A DNA stretch of 64,000 nucleotides, taken from assembly GCA_041678045.1 (NCBI GenBank), contig JBAYOV010000003.1:62001-126000 (forward strand). Reading direction: 5' to 3'. The notes beneath the pieces were generated by a model. It searched no databases, was not told where the DNA came from, and saw only the letters and a list, made by a program, of their open reading frames with translations. Positions within the stretch are counted from its first letter, which is position 1, and every line of letters begins with the position of its first letter. Of this stretch, positions 61,409-64,000 are shown piece by piece. The translations under genes were made by a program, and so were the position numbers. The DNA is from UBA2357 sp041678045. GTDB taxonomy: Bacteria; Pseudomonadota; Gammaproteobacteria; Burkholderiales; Rhodocyclaceae.

Positions 61409-62950
61409 CTACCGGGTCCACCTCAAGTCTTCGAGGATGAATGAAGGAATTGGGCTTTTTTCCCAGAAACCACTCAGGTCACGGTGCATCAGGTTCTGCT
61501 CCGGGCGCATGAGCAAAAACACGTTGACGGCATCTTCAGTGATCCTGCGTTGCGCCTCCTGCAGATGCCGGTTCATTTCTCCTTCACTGTCCGCCGACAG
61601 CACTTGCGACCAGATATGCTTGAATGCCTCGTTGTCGTAGTTGAAGTAGTAATCGTCCCGGGCATAGATATCGATGTCCATCGGCTCCACATGCAGGATC
61701 AGGGTCAGCGCATAGTCGTGCCTTCTGAACACCTTCTCCAGCCAGTCGTCCCATTCGTATTCGACGATTTCCACCCTGAAACCGATTTCTTCAAGGTCGT
61801 CCGCAATGGATTGAGCGCCATACCGCCCGTAATCGGTGGGCGGGATGATCAGTTCGACTTCGTACCCTTCGCTCACCCCCGCCGTTTCAAGCAATGCGCG
61901 CGCCTTCTCCGGGCTGTACGGATAACGTCCTTGCAGATCGACGTAAGCCGGATGCGTCGGGGCAAAGTGTGAGCCGATCATCACCGGGGAAAACTGTGGC
62001 CCATACAACTCGCGCAACAGGGACCGATCGACCGCATGGGACAAGGCCTGCCGGACTCGCAGGTCATCAAAGGGTGGACGGGCATTGTTGATTGCCAGGA
62101 TCAGCTTGCTTTCCAGGCCCCGCTCGGTCATCCGGTAATCCGGACGCACCATGAAGCGATCGGTCACCCGCGTCACGCTGATGAGGCCATCCACCAGCCC
62201 TTCGGCGAGCATGTTTCCGGTTTCGGACGAAGCATGCATGAATACGAAATCGGCACGTGCGAGCGCCGGCGCCTTACCCCAGTAGTTTTCATTGCGGATC
62301 AGGCTGACCATGCGCCCGCGCTCCCAGTTACCCAGGCGGAAAGGTCCGGTTCCCACCGGCTGCGTGGCGTTGTCTGCCACGCTGGCCGGATGCACCATCA
62401 CGGCCGCCGGCAAAGCCAGGGCAAACGGCAGCAGCGCGTCAGGCGCATGCAGCAAGACCCGGATATGGTCCGCGCCCACCGTCTCCACCGCCTTGATCTT
62501 GGCGAACCAGTTCCGCTGCGGGTTGCCCGAGTCGTCCGCAAGGATCCGGCGCAGGCTGAAGGCGGCAACCAGGGCATTGAATTCCCGCCCGTCGTGAAAC
62601 CGGACACCTCTTCTCAGCGTGAAGTCGTAGCTCAGTCCATCTTCGGAACGTTGCCAGCTTACCGCCAGACGTGGCATCAGGCGCCCGTTCGGCCCCACCA
62701 TGGTCAGGCCCTCGAACAGGTTTCCATAGGTGATTTCTCCGGCCGAGGCCGATGCAGTCACAGTCGGGTCCAGCGCCGGTGGCTCAAGCTGTATGCCCAG
62801 CCGCACATCATCGCGTGCCAGCGCACCGGGACACAGCACCATGCCCACGACCGTCAGCACCGCCAGCATGCCCGGCCGCAAGCACCGGAACCCTGCACGC
62901 AGGCGACAAGATAAACTGAAAAGGTTCAGGTCGGGCAGTGTGTCAAGCAT
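61409..62950 (-). CDS. ABC transporter solute-binding protein, family 5 (peptide type)
   Basis: 513 residues from the ATG at 62950, which overlaps the end of the diguanylate cyclase by 8 bp and has GGAG 9 bases upstream. A hydrophobic signal (about residues 28-46, MLAVLTVVGMVLCPGALA) follows a long polar leader. The mature protein has SBP family 5 features: QLEPPALDPTVTAS at the start, GLSYDFTLRRGVRFHDG, and VGTGPFRLGNWERGRM. No permease or ATPase genes lie next to it. An upstream ATG at 62965 is possible. Confidence 0.85.
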   Translation of the reverse strand: MLDTLPDLNLFSLSCRLRAGFRCLRPGMLAVLTVVGMVLCPGALARDDVRLGIQLEPPALDPTVTASASAGEITYGNLFEGLTMVGPNGRLMPRLAVSWQRSEDGLSYDFTLRRGVRFHDGREFNALVAAFSLRRILADDSGNPQRNWFAKIKAVETVGADHIRVLLHAPDALLPFALALPAAVMVHPASVADNATQPVGTGPFRLGNWERGRMVSLIRNENYWGKAPALARADFVFMHASSETGNMLAEGLVDGLISVTRVTDRFMVRPDYRMTERGLESKLILAINNARPPFDDLRVRQALSHAVDRSLLRELYGPQFSPVMIGSHFAPTHPAYVDLQGRYPYSPEKARALLETAGVSEGYEVELIIPPTDYGRYGAQSIADDLEEIGFRVEIVEYEWDDWLEKVFRRHDYALTLILHVEPMDIDIYARDDYYFNYDNEAFKHIWSQVLSADSEGEMNRHLQEAQRRITEDAVNVFLLMRPEQNLMHRDLSGFWEKSPIPSFILEDLRWTR

Positions 62951-64000
62951 CCTTGAAAGCTCCATTTGAGAGATCGTGCCTGTGGTCATCGTCGCGCATC
63001 TGCGGCGCCATGCACACCCGGTTGCGCCCTCCCCGCTTGGCTTCATACAGTGCGCGGTCGGCCTCGCGCAGCGCGGCCTGCAGCAAGGCCTCGGCTGTGC
63101 TGGCCGGTTCGCTGTGTCTTTCGCCCTGCTCTTCCTCACCCCCCGGGTACGCCATCGCCAGTCCGATACTGACCGTCAACCCGACCGTTCTGCCATTGTC
63201 CATGAAAGGGGTGTCCATGACATGCTGGCGCACGTTGTCAAACAGCTGGCCGGCAGCCTGGGTCGAACGCACCGAGACCATCGCGACAAACTCCTCCCCG
63301 CCAAAACGCGCCAGCAGATCGTTCTCGCGCAGGCTGCCCGCAAGCAGTTGCGCCACATGCCGCAGCGCCCTGTCCCCCACATCGTGCCCGTACAGATCAT
63401 TCACACTCTTGAAATGATCAATGTCGATCACCGCCAGACACAGCGCTCTCGGAGCCAGTTTCAGCAGGCGGTGGGCTGCTGCATCGAAATGGCGCCGGTT
63501 GGCCAGTGAGGTCAGCGGATCGTGTTCGGCAAGGAACGCCAGTTCCTCATGAATGCCGCGCATGTGGGCTTCCTGCGCCTGAATCCGTTGCACGTAGCCA
63601 CGCAGGGTTTCGGAAAGTGCGGCGATCTCGTCGTGTCCGCCCACGCGCAGTGACTCGGGCGACACCATGGGATTATTCACTGCCTGTTGAAGACGTTTGA
63701 TGCGTCCCACGACATGATAGGCAAAGAAGACGCCCGCGCTGAGTACCACTGCCAGCAATAACAGGCTCAGGCGCACCAGATTGCGCTGCTGCTCGGTGCT
63801 GTCCCGGCTCAGACGACTGCTCTGGCGCGCCAGATCGTGCCGGATGCTGGCCGCGAAATAGCCGATCAGTACCGACATCTCCCCTGCCCGCTCCCGGTTT
63901 TCATGGGACAGGCGGCGGATCGTTTCCAGCTCATCCGGGCTGGCCAGACCGTCGATGTGCTTGCGCAGCAGGCGGTTGAGGGTCGTCGTATTGGTATGTA
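62943..64000 (-). CDS. Membrane diguanylate cyclase (GGDEF), N-terminus outside the window
   Basis: The frame stays open to the right edge: 352 codons visible. A helical, presumably periplasmic, segment precedes a membrane helix (LSLLLLAVVLSAGVFFAYHV), a HAMP-like linker and a GGDEF domain of about 165 residues. The active-site loop reads GGEEF in RFGGEEFVAM, a functional variant that makes c-di-GMP; no RxxD inhibitory site is visible four residues before it. The stop overlaps the solute-binding protein start. The missing start could add a sensory domain. Confidence 0.88.
   Translation of the reverse strand, partial: HTNTTTLNRLLRKHIDGLASPDELETIRRLSHENRERAGEMSVLIGYFAASIRHDLARQSSRLSRDSTEQQRNLVRLSLLLLAVVLSAGVFFAYHVVGRIKRLQQAVNNPMVSPESLRVGGHDEIAALSETLRGYVQRIQAQEAHMRGIHEELAFLAEHDPLTSLANRRHFDAAAHRLLKLAPRALCLAVIDIDHFKSVNDLYGHDVGDRALRHVAQLLAGSLRENDLLARFGGEEFVAMVSVRSTQAAGQLFDNVRQHVMDTPFMDNGRTVGLTVSIGLAMAYPGGEEEQGERHSEPASTAEALLQAALREADRALYEAKRGGRNRVCMAPQMRDDDHRHDLSNGAFKDA

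Noticed and set aside
1..64000. CRISPR arrays, tRNA or rRNA genes, integrases or insertion sequences.
   Set aside because: None was recognised in a reading of both strands; no regular spacer-repeat pattern and no transposase motif was found.

Overview
This is one contiguous stretch of a GC-rich bacterial chromosome with dense, mostly intact genes. The protein sequences and the gene order (rpsB-tsf-pyrH-frr-uppS-cdsA-dxr-rseP-bamA-skp-lpxD-fabZ-lpxA-lpxB-rnhB) indicate a Gram-negative betaproteobacterium. An Azoarcus/Thauera-like member of the Rhodocyclales is my best guess, but that rank is inference. I saw no rRNA, tRNA, CRISPR array, prophage or intact insertion sequence.

Layout. (1) 1-18.1 kb: a truncated map gene on the minus strand, divergent from a long plus-strand run for translation factors, UMP kinase, isoprenoid and phospholipid synthesis, outer-membrane assembly (BamA, Skp), lipid A synthesis, RNase HII, a SpoU methyltransferase, YaaA and an M14 carboxypeptidase. 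(2) 18.2-27.2 kb, minus strand: serB, aroG, mfd, then an AmmeMemoRadiSam operon (Memo, AMMECR1, radical SAM) whose last gene is a hydrolase that has lost its nucleophilic serine, followed by a decayed ribbon-helix-helix antitoxin frame. (3) 27.4-37.2 kb: ispD-ispF, a host-attachment-family protein, mtfA and a DMT exporter, then the stress genes relA, ppk and ppx, with a Pho-box-like element before ppk. (4) 37.2-40.9 kb: an MCE-type lipid ABC transporter (STAS-permease, ATPase, MCE protein, lipoprotein). (5) 40.9-51.2 kb: acyl-CoA metabolism (acyl-CoA synthetase, ECHDC3-like crotonase, TatD hydrolase, chemoreceptor, TetR regulator with a repeated operator, EtfB/EtfA, a CbiM-like membrane protein, acyl-CoA dehydrogenase) closed by a strong bidirectional terminator. 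(6) 51.3-55.5 kb, minus strand: ompR-envZ-yciB-yciI-bolA-parvulin. (7) 55.8-64 kb: a small exported protein, tsaB-rimI-udg, a LysR regulator with radA, a DUF4124 protein, and an orphan solute-binding protein coupled to a diguanylate cyclase that runs off the right edge.

How the parts work together. The first 16 kb is an envelope and translation superoperon: undecaprenyl-PP and CDP-diacylglycerol synthesis, lipid A synthesis and OMP insertion are expressed with ribosome factors. relA, ppk and ppx form a stringent-response and polyphosphate cluster. The acyl-CoA synthetase, acyl-CoA dehydrogenase and ETF proteins can activate an acid, oxidise it and pass electrons on, probably under the adjacent TetR repressor.

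Most worth following up: the AmmeMemoRadiSam operon with its coupled pseudo-hydrolase; the antitoxin remnant; the 10-bp phased TetR operator array; the Pho-box-like element before ppk; a shared promoter layout at relA, yciB and tsaB that predicts leaderless mRNAs; and the solute-binding protein/diguanylate cyclase pair.
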